A stretch of 25,391 nt of DNA from Chromera velia (Eukaryota; Sar; Chromeraceae): NCBI GenBank assembly GCA_018398765.1, contig JAHBMJ010001831.1:1-25391 (forward strand). The letters are read 5' to 3'. Position 1 is the stretch's first letter. Each line of letters begins with the position of its first letter. Below, one piece after another: positions 1 through 11,625 of the stretch. The notes beneath the pieces are model-generated. The model was not told where the DNA came from. It did not search any database and worked only from the letters and a program-made list of their open reading frames with translations. The position numbers were made by a program, and so were the translations under genes.

Positions 1-19
1 CCCCCCCCCCCCCCCCCCC
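1..19. repeat. Poly-C tract at window edge
   Basis: An uninterrupted run of C opens the window. The other end closes with an uninterrupted run of G, so both edges are homopolymers. This is what contig ends look like where sequencing or assembly fails, although real poly-C/G tracts also occur inside the window (for example 6892-6919). Confidence 0.9.
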
Positions 20-719
20 TCCTTGCCTCCTCTCCCTAATTCCCTCTCTTCCGCCTTCCTTCCTGCGTTCTTTTCTTCTGTCGGTTCTTTTGCCGATCCT
101 CTGGTACACTCCTGACAGTCTGGCTTCCCCTTGGATTGAAAAAAAACATGTAAATCCGAGTGGTAGGCGTGATACCAAGTGGTGTAGTAGAAGTGACCAA
201 TTGTGATAAACTATAATATATACGTGATGATTAAACTTTGAACCGCAATAACTTGAACGACGAATTGATGGACTGTGATCATTATACATCTTTTTAAAAA
301 TTAAAATAAGTGGGACACTGCACTGGAAGTGCTCTTTTTAATTATTTTTTGTTCAATATATGAGTAAGTCAAGTTTTGTAATAGATAAAAATTTAATTAA
401 ATTCTTATACAATTTATAATACAAACCTTCAAAATAAAAATCAAAGAAAAAACTTAAGGAAAAATTTGATTTAATATATGCATCGCATGGCATCGCATGG
501 CATCGTCCTCGCCAGTTTAGTAAATCGACATAATAAAGAAGTTGAATGTTTGAAACAAAATTCAAAACCATTAAAAAGAAATTAAAAGAGTGTTAGCTAG
601 TGTTAACAAAGATTTTGGTAAAACAAGTTTTAAAACACTCCATCTAGGTTAGCTAGTAGACTAGCTACTACTAGCTAAATACTGAAAATAAGTAAATAAC
701 CGGATAATACGCCTGCGGC
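20..719. other. Non-coding AT-rich block with a TAGCTAG hairpin
   Basis: No exon-like reading frame was found. After a pyrimidine-rich stretch to about 130 the sequence is AT-rich. Positions 649-659 and 668-678 form a perfect 11-bp inverted repeat with an 8-bp loop, in a cluster of CTAGCTA words. A short tandem of GCATCGCATG-type units lies near 479-505. No transposase-like protein was seen. Confidence 0.6.
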
Positions 720-819
720 GCAAGGAAGAGACAGTTTGTTCGTTTTTATGAGTATACATTCAAATATTACATTGGCAGGGCGGGAGGGCGGCGAAGGGTG
801 CACCTCCATGGAGGGGCTT

Positions 820-920
820 CCGCGGCTCCGAATATTAATAATAGGAGCCGCGGGGGTATCGACGGGCCTTTATATAAGCGGCAGCTTTACAGGCCGCGGG
901 GCCATCCCGCCCCGCGGCCT
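820..920 (+). promoter_or_regulatory. TATA-like box between two GC-rich hairpins; possible promoter
   Basis: TATATAAG at 871-878 sits between two inverted repeats. The first is CCGCGGCTCC (820-829) with its complement at 844-853, a 10-bp stem around an AT-rich loop. The second is AGGCCGCGGGGC (891-902) with its complement at 909-920, a perfect 12-bp stem with a 6-nt loop. The block lies about 350-450 bp upstream of the plus-strand gene starting at 1277, so a core promoter with a long 5' UTR is possible. It could equally be the remnant of a repeat element. The hairpins are seen directly; the promoter role is inferred. Confidence 0.35.
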
Positions 921-1276
921 CTCAGACGGCACGCACCAAAGTTTTATCATCACTCTGTCAGATCGACGGTTACTTGAGATTCAATTAAGTTAAGTCTTGA
1001 GAGCTTCATTCCGTATTCCCACGGCGCAAATTACCAAGAGGACAGTGCATGCGTGGATTTCTGTGCCGAGTAAATTTGGAGCCAACTTGGTGGACGGATT
1101 GGTTCTCGCCATTGGTTGAAAGCGCTGAAGCCCGTGCAGTACCACTGCATGTCTCTTTCGTGTATCCGTCTACGGAGCTAGCTAGGTTCCATGCCTACAT
1201 GATTCCGTAGGATTCTGCGCAGAGCTCGCAGTTCCTTGCATCGCTGAGCCTGCACACGCACGAAGGTGTCAGCCCC

Positions 1277-2454
1277 ATGCTGAGGACTTATGCGCGCCCT
1301 TTCACGCGTGCGTCCCGTCTCTCACAGGGTTTCGGCGCTGTTCTCTCTCCGGCCGTCTCCTCCAGCGTGAAAGAGACGGCGGGCGTCGTGGCAGTGAAGA
1401 CGTGGGTGCGGTGTGTGTACTGGCCGCCTCCTCCGGAAAAAAGATCGCCTGTGATCAGGGTAGGCCTCCGACTTTCTCCCTCTGGCGCTTTTTTCGTTGC
1501 ATGCGGTTTCTTCGCGATACCATGGGTTGAATGAGATTGAACTCCTCTGATGGCAAGACTTAGTAACGTCCCCTTCGTCCGTTGCCTCATTTCAGATTCC
1601 TTCAATCCACGTTTCTTTCCCTGGCCTTCCTTTCCTGTGGTTCTCTAAAGTGTCGTTCTCGTTGCTCTCCCTTCCTTCCTTCCTCGCTCCATAACGGTCC
1701 TCCTTCGAGGTTTGAGAACTGTGTGGAGTCTGAAATGAAATGTGTCTTCACAGAGAGGCCTGGCTCTTTGACTCTTCATCTCCTTCTGGATGCAGCTGCC
1801 CTCTGGAAAACGTGCCTTCGTGTTCTTGGGCAAGAGAGATGTGGACGGGGAGCCTACTCCTGTTCTCGCCTTCATGGACAGGCAAGTGCATGCTCTGATG
1901 TCCTGAAGGCAGGCAGGCAGGCAGGCAGGCAGAAAGAAAGAATTTTGCCTCTCCTCCTGTTGTTCACAAATGAAACCCATGTTTTCCTGATGTCCTTCTG
2001 GCATGTCAATGTCGTTGTTCCTGTTGTCATCCTCCTCTACCTCAATTGTCCCAATTTGATGTCAGGGAGTATGGAATTTAGAATCAGAAGGCTGATGTCC
2101 GAAATGCAACAAGATCTTTTCCACGCATAGCTGTGAGACAGATATAAACCTAAATGATCTGCTCAACTCTGTTGTTTATCCTGGTCTTTTTTTTTTTTGC
2201 TTCTGCAGGTCCAAACACTACCGCCTTCTTTTTTTGGACGCAGAGGAAGTCGCCGAGTTTGAACGAATTGTAAGTGGTGCTCGCGTACATATATCCTGCC
2301 CCATACCCTTCCTACTGCTCCCCTTTCCGCCTACATACGTTTCTTTCCTCGCCTTCTTCTCTCTCTCTTTCGTCTTTCTGCCTTGTTTTTATTCGTCCTT
2401 TCTCCCTTCTTTCATTCTTCCGTTCATTTCTTTCTTTGTTTCTTTCTTTCTTTG

Positions 2455-2496
<42 letters not shown>

Positions 2497-3772
2497 GCAT
2501 TCCTTCGGTCTGCCGTTTCTCGGGGTTTTTCTTTTCATGCGGTGGAAAGAGAAACAAAAAACAGAAAGACTGGGGCCCGTTGATGTGACAATATGTACAA
2601 GACGAGAAAGCCTCCTGCGACCTAGTCATAGACATCAGTTTGGAGAGGAACATTTGGCGCTTTTATTCCTCTCTCCACATGGATGTGATCGTACTGATCA
2701 TGATTTGTGGCTTTTTACAGTAGTTGCTCGTGGTTTCTTCTTCGCGTGTGATTGGATTTATTATTGATTCTGTATGACGGACGTGATCTCGATCTCGATC
2801 AGGTTCCCCGACTGAGAAGCTACCTTCAGTTGTGGGAAAGGAAGGCACACGTGGAGAGGTCAGTCGTCGTCTCTCTGTGTCTCGTCTGGTCATTCTCTAT
2901 ATCGATGTCTCCTTCGAGCGATCTTCGCATGTGTGTATGCGTACATTCATGTATCTTTCGCCTTTACGCTCACTCACTCATTCACTCAACCACACACTCA
3001 TTCATTCACAGGCAGTCTTCAACACATGCTCGCACGTTTTTCTGTTCTCTCTTTTCCCAGGAAGAAAAAAGAAAGAAAAGAAGAAGAAGAGGAGGAGGAA
3101 AGAAAAGAAAATGGTGAGAGAGTGACATGCAAACAGAGACCGACAGACAGACAGTCAGACGGACAGACAGACAGACAGTCAGACGGACGGACAGACAGAC
3201 AGACAGGCAGAGAGAAACTGAACTCGAGAGAGAAACAGCGCTGGATCAGATCAAGTCAGACGGTCGAATCCATAAAAGACATACACACAGACAAGGGGGG
3301 GGTTGGAGGGAGAGAGGGAGGCAGGCAGGAGGGTAGAGAGGTAAGGAGGGGGGTGGACAGGCAGGCACAGTTTCGCAGAGTGCGTCTGCATCCTGTGTTG
3401 TCTTCTCTCCCGCAGTCCAGGTTGAGTATCTTCGTTTGTGCAGGCGCCTGTGCGTGTAGCTTCGTCATATGTGTATGCGATTGGTTTTGTTTGAAATGCT
3501 GAAAAAAAAAAAAATGTGACGATGGACAAAAAGGAGCTCCAAACGAGTCAAAACGTGCACAGACACACAAAGAAAGCGCCGTCGGTGATCGAAAACAAAA
3601 ATTCGAACAGAATGAAGGCGAAGGTGTGAGGATTCAAACGAGGACGGATGCCACTCGTCCCTATTTTATCTGGTGTGTTCAATTACTTTTCTTCTCTCCG
3701 GTCACTTCTGCCTGCAGACGCCGCCAGGAAGACCTGGCACGTGAACAGCAGCAGGATACCACAATACAGTGA
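1277..3772 (+). CDS. Hypothetical protein, 146 aa, five exons, probably mitochondrial
   Basis: Model: join(1277..1459, 1796..1881, 2209..2269, 2803..2858, 3718..3772). It totals 441 nt with consistent phases and a TGA stop at 3770-3772. Introns 1, 3 and 4 are GT-AG (donors gtaggc, gtaagt, gtcagt). Intron 2 uses a GC donor, gcaagt. Acceptors include ttctgcag and cctgcag. The N-terminus is Arg/Ser/Ala-rich (MLRTYARPFTRASR) and has no acidic residue until about position 33, which is typical of a mitochondrial presequence. Residues 62-110 contain a probable beta-rich core (KRAFVFLGKRD..., then KHYRLLFLDAEEVAEF). Residues 111-146 are a charged helix rich in Arg, Glu and Gln. The pattern loosely recalls PUR or whirly-type nucleic-acid-binding folds, but too weakly to name a family. 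The start is the first ATG in frame and gives the presequence. Introns 3 and 4 carry TTTC and GACA microsatellites. Existence of the gene is likely; its function is unknown. Confidence 0.75.
2427..2496. repeat. (TTTC)n microsatellite in intron 3
   Basis: Tandem TTTC with scattered TTTG variants inside the third intron of the plus-strand 146-aa gene. It accounts for the Phe/Ser-rich and Lys/Glu-rich open frames on the two strands here. Confidence 0.9.
3139..3210. repeat. (GACA)n / (GACG)n microsatellite in intron 4
   Basis: Imperfect tetranucleotide array of GACA units interrupted by GTCA and GACG, inside the fourth intron of the 146-aa gene. Confidence 0.9.
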
Positions 3773-5100
3773 GCTCGTCATGCTGCTGATGTCGTTGATA
3801 CCTAAGTAAATACCGACTTTGATCTAGACTTTGATTCAGTTTTATATTACATGCACGTTCCACGTCCGGAAGAAACAGGAAAACCTAGTTTGCGGCTAAT
3901 CTTCTAGGCATAAAAATTTATAAAAAAAATAGTTTGAATTTTTGGCGGCGTTTTTATGTGGTCTAGTGTTCGGAATCGTAAACCCCCCCCCGTATAAAGA
4001 CCAAATAGCATAACACAGCATTGTTGTTCCGGGTTTAAAATAAAATAAATATTATTTTTTACTAAGCGACGCATATGCAGTGCATGGTAAAAAAAAAATC
4101 TGGAAAGGTCTATTCTTTTTTTTTTTTAGGATTATCGTCAAAGCTCAAAGAAGCGAAAAACTTACGAGTTACCCTAAGAGTTACATATGCTTTATGCTTC
4201 AGGACGGCTTTTAAATTGACTTAACAAGTTTGGGGGAGGAGAAAAGAATGGGAGAAAAAAAAAAAAAGAAAAAAAAAATTGTTAACGTCTATTCTTTTTG
4301 GAGTATGAAATTCAAAGTGGAGGGCACGGCGATGCACCGGTGTTTATGATTTTGTTTTTTACCACTGTGAGTTAGATTTTTTATTTTTTCACACAAATTT
4401 AATTCAATTTATATATATATATTTTTTATTTATATCCGGAACTGGATCCGGCATGATATTCCAGCCTGAGTGAATCACACGTATAGCCTATTGGATGCGT
4501 GATGGTTATAGTAGTTGGATGTTCAATCAATCACTAGCAGCAAGGTCTAGCACCGAACAAAGTTTTTCAATGAAGCTGCCGAGCTAGCTGCTAAGTCGCA
4601 GCCCCGACGGTATACTAAACCTTTTCGAGGTAGTGGACCTGCCCGGGGCCCGGGGCAGCGTAAGGAGCACCCAAAACATTAATTTTATATACCCTATTCT
4701 ATTCCTAGTTCTATTCAGTGTAACATTTGTCTTAGTTAAAGAAATTGGTCAAATTACGAATCCTAGTACGAATCAAAATCTAGTTTTCTCAAAAAATCTT
4801 TTCTATATATTATGATCAATACATATTCTGATCAAAATGTTAAATGATTTACTAGTAGGCTATAATAGCAAAAAACTTGAACGCAAGTAGCTATATACCT
4901 AGCTATACACTACAGTGGTATACGAATTAATATAATAATCATATCGTGAAATTGAAAATCAATTCCTAATATACATACTTCTAGATCTAGTTCTAGATAC
5001 ACTTACTATTCTTTGGGCCAGTCTTCACACAGGCAGCTAGAGGAAGGAGGGCGGGACCAGCGGTCTGTCTATCAAATGAACCATCCCGTTGTGACACCTC
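3773..5100. other. AT-rich intergenic region, no gene seen
   Basis: Follows the stop of the 146-aa gene. It contains several A and T homopolymers and AT dinucleotide stretches. There is a small GC island at about 4639-4658 made of overlapping GCCCGGG/GGGCCC words. The word GTCTATTCTTTTT occurs twice (near 4108 and 4287). No exon with matching splice sites and no RNA gene was recognised. Confidence 0.6.
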
Positions 5101-5245
5101 ATATCAAAACGACACACGTGAGAGGACCCGTTCAACGTCACTTGCCTTGTGAGGTCCTTGTCTGTCCCTGAGTGGTCGATCGAAATCATCTGCAGCGTGC
5201 GTGTGCGTCCAACATTGAAGAAGTTCTCAGAGGCAAACTGTCATT

Positions 5246-5975
5246 ATGTCGTGGAAAGAGAAAGTCGATCTGCACGACGAAAGTCAATCACCGAACGACG
5301 AGAAGCTAAAAGAGCATTTCCAAGAAAATCTAGGGAGCAACCCATTCCTACATGCATGCATGCAGCCGGCTGACCTCCCCTGCAACGCTCTCCAGTGAGG
5401 AGGGCGCCTCTCTGGGTGTATTGTAGAGTTTCCACGGGGTTTGGGAGGATCCGATCAAATCCCTGCATGAGGACAGTGTCATGATCCACTCCGTGAATGC
5501 ACAAAGAAACCTATTTATTAATATAGATAGTTACTCCTACGTGTCACACAGACGAAGCTGGGGTACTGTAAGGATGTCGCGTCAGCGTTCTCAATGCTTC
5601 TATGTTCATCACCCAGAAGGGCGAACGGTGGCGGTCGGCATGGAGGTACGTCTTCTTCAACACAGATGAAAGTGCGCACAGATGGCTGACACATACACAG
5701 AGTCTAGTCATTGAGATGAGAACACGCAGACAGAGCTGTGGATGCTGTGCTACCTCTTCTCGTACGTCTTTTTTTTTCCACTTTCCTCTCTCCCCCCTTT
5801 CGAAGCCTTTCCCGTCCTTCTCGCTGCCGGACACAGCCACATACAAGCATCATTCATCCAAAGACACGTACATTTCCTTCCACATATTTGGGTCAAGGGA
5901 ACGCGACGGACCGAAATCTCCAGCAGCCGTGAACCAAATGATACCTGACAAAAAGAGAAAGCTTCTCTGGACGTG
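5246..5975 (+). CDS. Weak plus-strand exon chain; competes with the FAS1 gene
   Basis: A chain with matching phases can be drawn: 5246..5394 (starts MSWKEKVDLHDE, donor gtgagg), 5552..5645 (donor gtacgt), 5730..5761 (donor gtacgt), then an exon opening at 5898. That last frame stays open to a stop near 6330. The phases agree, but the last exon lies exactly opposite the recognisable FAS1 exon at 5912-6006 and is best read as its antisense shadow. The first two exons could belong to a separate small plus-strand gene, or could be chance. No protein family was recognised. Confidence 0.2.
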
Positions 5976-6033
5976 CGTACAATTGCTCAAAGGAATCTTC
6001 ACAGATCTGCACGCACGCATGCACGCACATACG

Positions 6034-6070
<37 letters not shown>

Positions 6071-6847
6071 CCATTCACACACAGATACGCATACACGCCC
6101 ACACACAAAGGGGAGACACCGCAAGAGGCGGAGGGAGAAAAGAACGGAGTGTAAGACTAAGTCCTGGGGTCCAGAATTATCTTCCCCGTTTTATCCTCCA
6201 TGCCTGCTGTTTCATGTGCCGCGACTGCCGTTGTGCATGTGTGCAATTCTGTATTTTTCTTTGGGTATCAAAAGAACGCTACATGTGCAAACCGAGTGTG
6301 CTAATGCATCCGCGTGAAGGCCCAAGCTGACCGACCGACCGCTTGGAAGGCAGAGTCTGTGGGTGCGAAGAGCGTGAGAGGGCCCGGGAGGGAGAACTCG
6401 TGGATCAACGCCGCTCCGCTCTGGGGGTGGTTGAAGAGGTCCCCGAACAGTTTCACTTCCGGGTGGTTGTGGCAGAGAGTCAGGATCGTCCGTCTGCGAG
6501 CACAGCCAGCGATTGATTCAAAAGGTTGAACGAACAAATGGAAATCAACCAATACATTCATACCCTGCATTCAGCCTGTGTGCCTCGATTTGAACGAACG
6601 TGGTTGCAAGCAGAGAGAGGAAGCAGAGAGAGGAAACGAGAGACGCAAGAAACAGCAAGCAGGAAAATCATCAACGGATGCGGCAGCACAATGCGCACGA
6701 AAGTTGGAGAAGAGAAGAGAAGAGAAGAGATGAGAAGTGCAAAGAACAACGGAGGAAAAATACGGGACACAGTAGAAAAAGCCAATTGTTTCGGACATGC
6801 CCCTGGAAACAGGCACAGGCTACAAACAAATTTACGTGCAGACTCAG

Positions 6848-6885
<38 letters not shown>

Positions 6886-6886
6886 A

Positions 6887-6919
<33 letters not shown>

Positions 6920-7495
6920 GGGAGGGAGAGAGGGAGAGGGAGAGAGAGAGAGGAAGAGAGAGAGGAAGAGAGGGGAAGAAAGGGACACTGGGAGGAGCAT
7001 GCGGGAGAAAGAGAGACGGTGGTCGAAGCGGAAGAAAGGAAGGAAAGAAGCAAGAGAGAACGCAGATGACCTTGAGGGAGCAAGGAGCTGCACGTCTCGA
7101 TCTTTTCTCGTCCCGATCCTTTTCTCTTTCCTTTTCACCTGACCTGACTGTTTTGAATTCGAACGCCCAGTAGGCGTGTCTGTTGAGGACCTCTGGATGT
7201 CTCCCAATTTTTTGTCCTTTCATCGGGTGTTTCGTCCAGTGTCTCTTCTGGGTCTGCGTGGGTGGACAGTCGAGTGGGGAGGGACATCGGTGTGTTGAGG
7301 GCGTCCCCGTTCCAAATGGAGTTGGAGGGCGTCCAAGGGGAAGGGGAAGGGGAAGGTTGCAGACGGAGACGGGAAGGTGGCGAGAGGGTCCGCAAAGCAG
7401 TTGCCGTCCCTCACCAAGAACCGCGCCAGGCACTACCATTTTCATGATGCGACGAAGAGTTTGCAACGCGGGGACCTTCAGATCGATCGTGCAGT
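5912..7495 (-). CDS. Fasciclin (FAS1) domain protein, partial gene model
   Basis: Three minus-strand exons with consistent phases: 7495..7144, 6493..6340, and 6006 to about 5912 (5945 is another donor). The first contains the second half of a FAS1 domain (LRRIMKMVVPGAVL followed by LLCG...LPV, matching the 'YHVVPG-vL...L.G..L.V' signature). The second opens a further domain (RTILTLCHNHPEVKLFGDLF) and ends in GPLTLFAPTDSAFQA, the classic FAS1 H1 motif. The third continues with EDSFEQLYARPEKL and the H2-like RYHLVHG. FAS1 proteins are usually secreted or membrane-anchored adhesion proteins. Neither end is resolved. No upstream exon with a signal peptide was found. A frame near 5504-5380 (IHGVDHDTVLM) resembles the end of a FAS1 domain but could not be joined cleanly. 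The 7144-7400 part of the first exon is Pro-rich and not FAS1-like, so a further intron there is possible. Confidence 0.6.
6034..6069. repeat. (CA)n microsatellite
   Basis: CA dinucleotide run just upstream of a FAS1 exon, in minus-strand sense a (TG)n run in the preceding intron. Confidence 0.9.
6849..6960. repeat. Compound (CA)n-(GA)n-(G)28 tract
   Basis: About 13 CA units, a short GA stretch, an unbroken run of about 28 G (6892-6919), and then GGGA/GA-rich sequence. It lies in a FAS1 intron. On the minus strand it is a C-rich tract followed by (TG)n. Confidence 0.9.
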
Positions 7496-7559
7496 CTGCA
7501 CGGGAATCGGATCAAAGGAGGAGGGGGACTGACAGCCGGTCTCTCTCAGTGTGACATGC

Positions 7560-8749
7560 AGAAAGATTGCATGGATGAGGGAAAAGAACGAAGAGCAAAC
7601 GTGTCAGACGAATTGAATCAAGAAGGAGGAGTATCATGCTCTGAAGTCTTAACTGTGTGACCCTGCGAGCAGGACTCTTTCAGGAATGCAAGACCATTGC
7701 TATTGCGGTCATGATATTGCCGTCTACGTGTCTGCAATCAAGACATGCATCCAGGCATATATTCCAGGCATAATTAATCGACACGGGATTTGCGCATGTT
7801 GGCGCGTATCGCGCGCCATCGCGCGCCGAGTAATAATTTAAATGCATTCGGTTCAGTCTAGAAGTTTAGTTTCAAAACTTGGGTTCTCCATTTACTTTCA
7901 ATCGCTGTCAGTGTCCCTCGGTGCCTGCACCGCAGCAATAGCCCCGGCACTGGCAAAGAAACTAAAAGGAACACTCCCCACGTGGTTGCTCCGGAACGTT
8001 TTCCAATATTTTTAAGTTTTTTTTGAATTAATGTTTTGTAACCACTTACTTGCTACCATTATCAAAAACTTTGGTAGGCTGTGGCTATTAGTATAGCTAA
8101 GCTATAGCGTTAAATCTTTATTAACTAACCGATAACTAATACTTTTCATACCTTGAATTGCTTTCAGCTTGAGCTTTTAAGAAATGCTTAAAGAGTGTGC
8201 CAGTAACTTTGAACCGTTATATGCAACACCGGGCACTCCGCAAACACTCAGTGATGTATGCAAATGATAGCAAAGGAAGTCAATAGATACTCGATCGCAT
8301 ACACATAAACGCATTTTCAATGAAGGAATCAACAGTACTGTCAACTCCTTTCTCTCATTTCCAGTCTCCTTTTCCATTTTTGTTTCGCCCCACTCACAAC
8401 CCTGATTCTTTTCGCCTCCTGGTACCTCTGTTCCTTCCCTTCCGTCCATTCCGACCATCTGAAATCAATGGTGCCTGTCCGCATGCCTGCTTGTTTGCCC
8501 CGATCGAAATCCCTTCCCCGAAGCCCTTCCAAAAAAGAAGATGTCACCAGAAAAAACAACGACGCCTGTAGCGGAAAGGGCAGAAAAATCACCACACTCA
8601 ATTCCTTCCCTCGCTCAACAAGCAACTGAACAAAGGAAGGCTCGTCTCCCCCGAACTATCCTTGACAGAAATCCCCCGGTTTCCCATTCCGGTTTCCTTC
8701 CTTTCCTTGACTTCTTCCTGCCCTCCCTTCTCCTCGAATCCTCTCCCCT
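7560..8749. other. Intergenic region between FAS1 and PI4K genes
   Basis: It lies downstream of the PI4-kinase stop and upstream of the visible FAS1 exons, both on the minus strand. Positions 7740-8340 are AT-rich and lack microsatellites; 8340-8749 is pyrimidine-rich on the plus strand. It must hold the kinase 3' UTR and may hold an unseen 5' exon of the FAS1 gene. No FAPTD-type motif was found here. Confidence 0.5.
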
Positions 8750-9762
8750 TTAGCTGATACCGACAAACACGCGCTGGAAACGATCGTACCTGCATGCAAG
8801 ATCGAATTGGTCAGGGAGTGTGAGAGGGAGGGCACAGATGTGGCAACATGCAAAAGATAACTTTCAACGCGGGAACATCATTGCAAAAGAGGGTCCTTCG
8901 AGATGCAGAATGCTAGTGATAGAAATGAAAATGATGTGAAGGAACACATCGCCCTCTCATGCACTGACACCTGCAGAAATCTTTCTGAAAATAGACAAAA
9001 AAAGAGACGCAGCTGGAGCTGCTGAGAGATTCGGGGTCGGTCGGTGTCATTGGGCAGGTCAGTCAGTCAGTCAATCAGGAAGGCCTGCAGGTTAATCAAC
9101 ACAGAGTCGGTCACCTTTTTCATCTCGAAATTTCTTTTCCTTTTTCTTTTTTTTCTGTCCGAAAGTGCGGAAGAAGTCAAGCGACTCACACACAAAAATG
9201 TCCGTTTTTGTTTCAAAAAAGTGAGAGACGAATTAGGACCGACGGACGGACCAATTGCTTCTCCAATTATCAACGGATCTCTCCACCAAGTCGCACACAT
9301 GCTGAGTCACCTGCAAGTACAGAGAGAGAGAGAGAGACCGAATTAACCGGGGAGCACAAAAAGGAGTTTGTGCGTCGAATTACTTGTGCGTCCGTCTGGA
9401 AAGAGCAAAGTGGAATTATACAGTCCGCCTTATCAGTTTTCTGTCTGTCAGTTCCCCCTTTTTGGTTGTGTGTGTGTCGGTTTGTCTCTCTTATCCGTGT
9501 GCTTGTCTGTCTGTCTACCTGGAGACGGTTTGTCTTTCTTATCCGTCTGCTTGTCTGTCTGTCTACCTGGAGACGGTTTGTCTCTCTTATCCGTCTGCTT
9601 GTCTGTCTGTCTCACTGGAGACGGTTTGTCTTTCTTATCCGTCTGCTTGTCTGTCTGTCTACCTGGAGACGGTCTAATGTCGTCTAAGTCAATTTACCGA
9701 CAGCTGCCTAGATCCTCTCCTCTCTATGCATAAGCCCGACAATGGGGGTCTTGTGTGGACGG

Positions 9763-9822
<60 letters not shown>

Positions 9823-9850
9823 CAAAGTGTCCTCTTGACCTACACGCACG

Positions 9851-9927
<77 letters not shown>

Positions 9928-11302
9928 CCAAGAGACCTACCTCCATCTCCGACTTCTCTCGTCCCGAGGGGTCCACGAAGAGCCGCTCTCGGAGTTCACT
10001 CAGGACCCTCTCAGGCCCCGCACGGAAACAGGGCAACGCCAGGTTCTCCTGCCCTGCAGCATCATCCATCCATCCATCCATCCGTCCATCGAGGGAGGGA
10101 GGGAGGGAGGGAGGGAAAGAGTGAATTTAGGTGGTGTCACTTGTTTGGCCCTGGGCGTCTTCTACGTGCATGCGTGGGGGCTAGACCGCTTCGACATGCA
10201 GGCCGGAAGGGCCTTCTGAGGGCCAGGTTGAAATCAGAGGAGGCAAGAGAGAATTAAGGGATTCATTCATGTGGTCTGTTCGTTCGTTCGTTCTCTCCAA
10301 TATACTGCATGCGTGTCTATTCATTCATCTTGCCCAACACGGACAGGTAGAAAACGGAAGCAAGACCGACGAGAGAGAGAGAGAGAGAGAGCCAGAGAGG
10401 GAGAAAGAAGGAAATGGAAAAAACAGAGAACGGGCGCAGAACGAGCGAAACCTCACTGAAGAAAGAGCTCACCCATCATCATCATCTCGACAATGCCCAG
10501 GAGTTCCTGAGATTCTCGCCGGGCCTCCATGAAGCCTCTTACAATCCTCTCTCGGAATTTACTGCATCCATGCACGCACCAACCAAACAGGATGAAGAAA
10601 GCCAATAAATACACATGGGCCACAAACACTTCACCAGAATTGAATGCTTGCAATACAAATCTACGGTAATGAATCAACCCAACACAGTCATACATCCAAG
10701 CGCGGACTCAGGACACCAGAAAAGACACGCGTCCACTCACTCACTCAATCAATCAATCAATCCATCAATCAATCAATCAATCAAAGAATCAACGGCTCAA
10801 GGATACGTCTGAAGAAAGATCTGAACAGAGACAATAGCATTCATTGTGTCTCTTCATGATGAACAAATGAAACAGAATGCATACCAGCATGCACTCAGGC
10901 ATGCGTCTTTTCCTTCTCTCCCCTCTGCATGCTTTCCGATTGATTGGTATGCTGACTTGAAAAGAGAGGAACCAGGCCCCCCCATGACCTCCACAAGCTC
11001 GTTGGTCAGTTTGAACAGAGAAGGTTCGAATGGGATGTTTCCGGGACTGTTCGTGAACTGCATCCAGGAAAGGAAACCCATGCGCACAGGCACAGGCACA
11101 GACAGGAGCATGAATGCCAGTTTAATTCAATAGACGTGAATTAATGGGAAAAACTGCATGCGTAAATTCTCTCTCGAAGTCGTTTCTGAGAGGGCCGAGA
11201 GCCGACAAAGTCGTCCAGGTCAATCGCAGAGAAACATTTGCTCAACACAGTCCAGCAAGGGCCCTGACTTAATTGTGAACGGAACGAGCGAGCGAGCGAG
11301 CG

Positions 11303-11357
<55 letters not shown>

Positions 11358-11395
11358 AAGAAAGAAAGAAAGAAAGAAAAGAAAGAATAATAAAA

Positions 11396-11428
<33 letters not shown>

Positions 11429-11457
11429 CAGAAAGACAGAAAGACAAAAAGACAGAC

Positions 11458-11492
<35 letters not shown>

Positions 11493-11592
11493 AAAGAAAG
11501 AATAATAAAAGAAGAAAGAAAGAAAGAAAGACAGAAAGACAGAAAGACAAAAAGACAGACAGAAAGAAAGAAAGAAAGAAAGACAGAAAGAC

Positions 11593-11625
<33 letters not shown>

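Noticed and set aside
736-993. 85-residue plus-strand frame across the TATA/hairpin block
   Set aside because: It spans two inverted repeats, has no recognisable domain, and ends without a splice link to the gene at 1277.
9368-9733. Plus-strand frames with 16-residue Cys/Leu/Ser repeats
   Set aside because: Produced by the 48-bp minisatellite in a PI4K intron; no start context, domain or splice partner.
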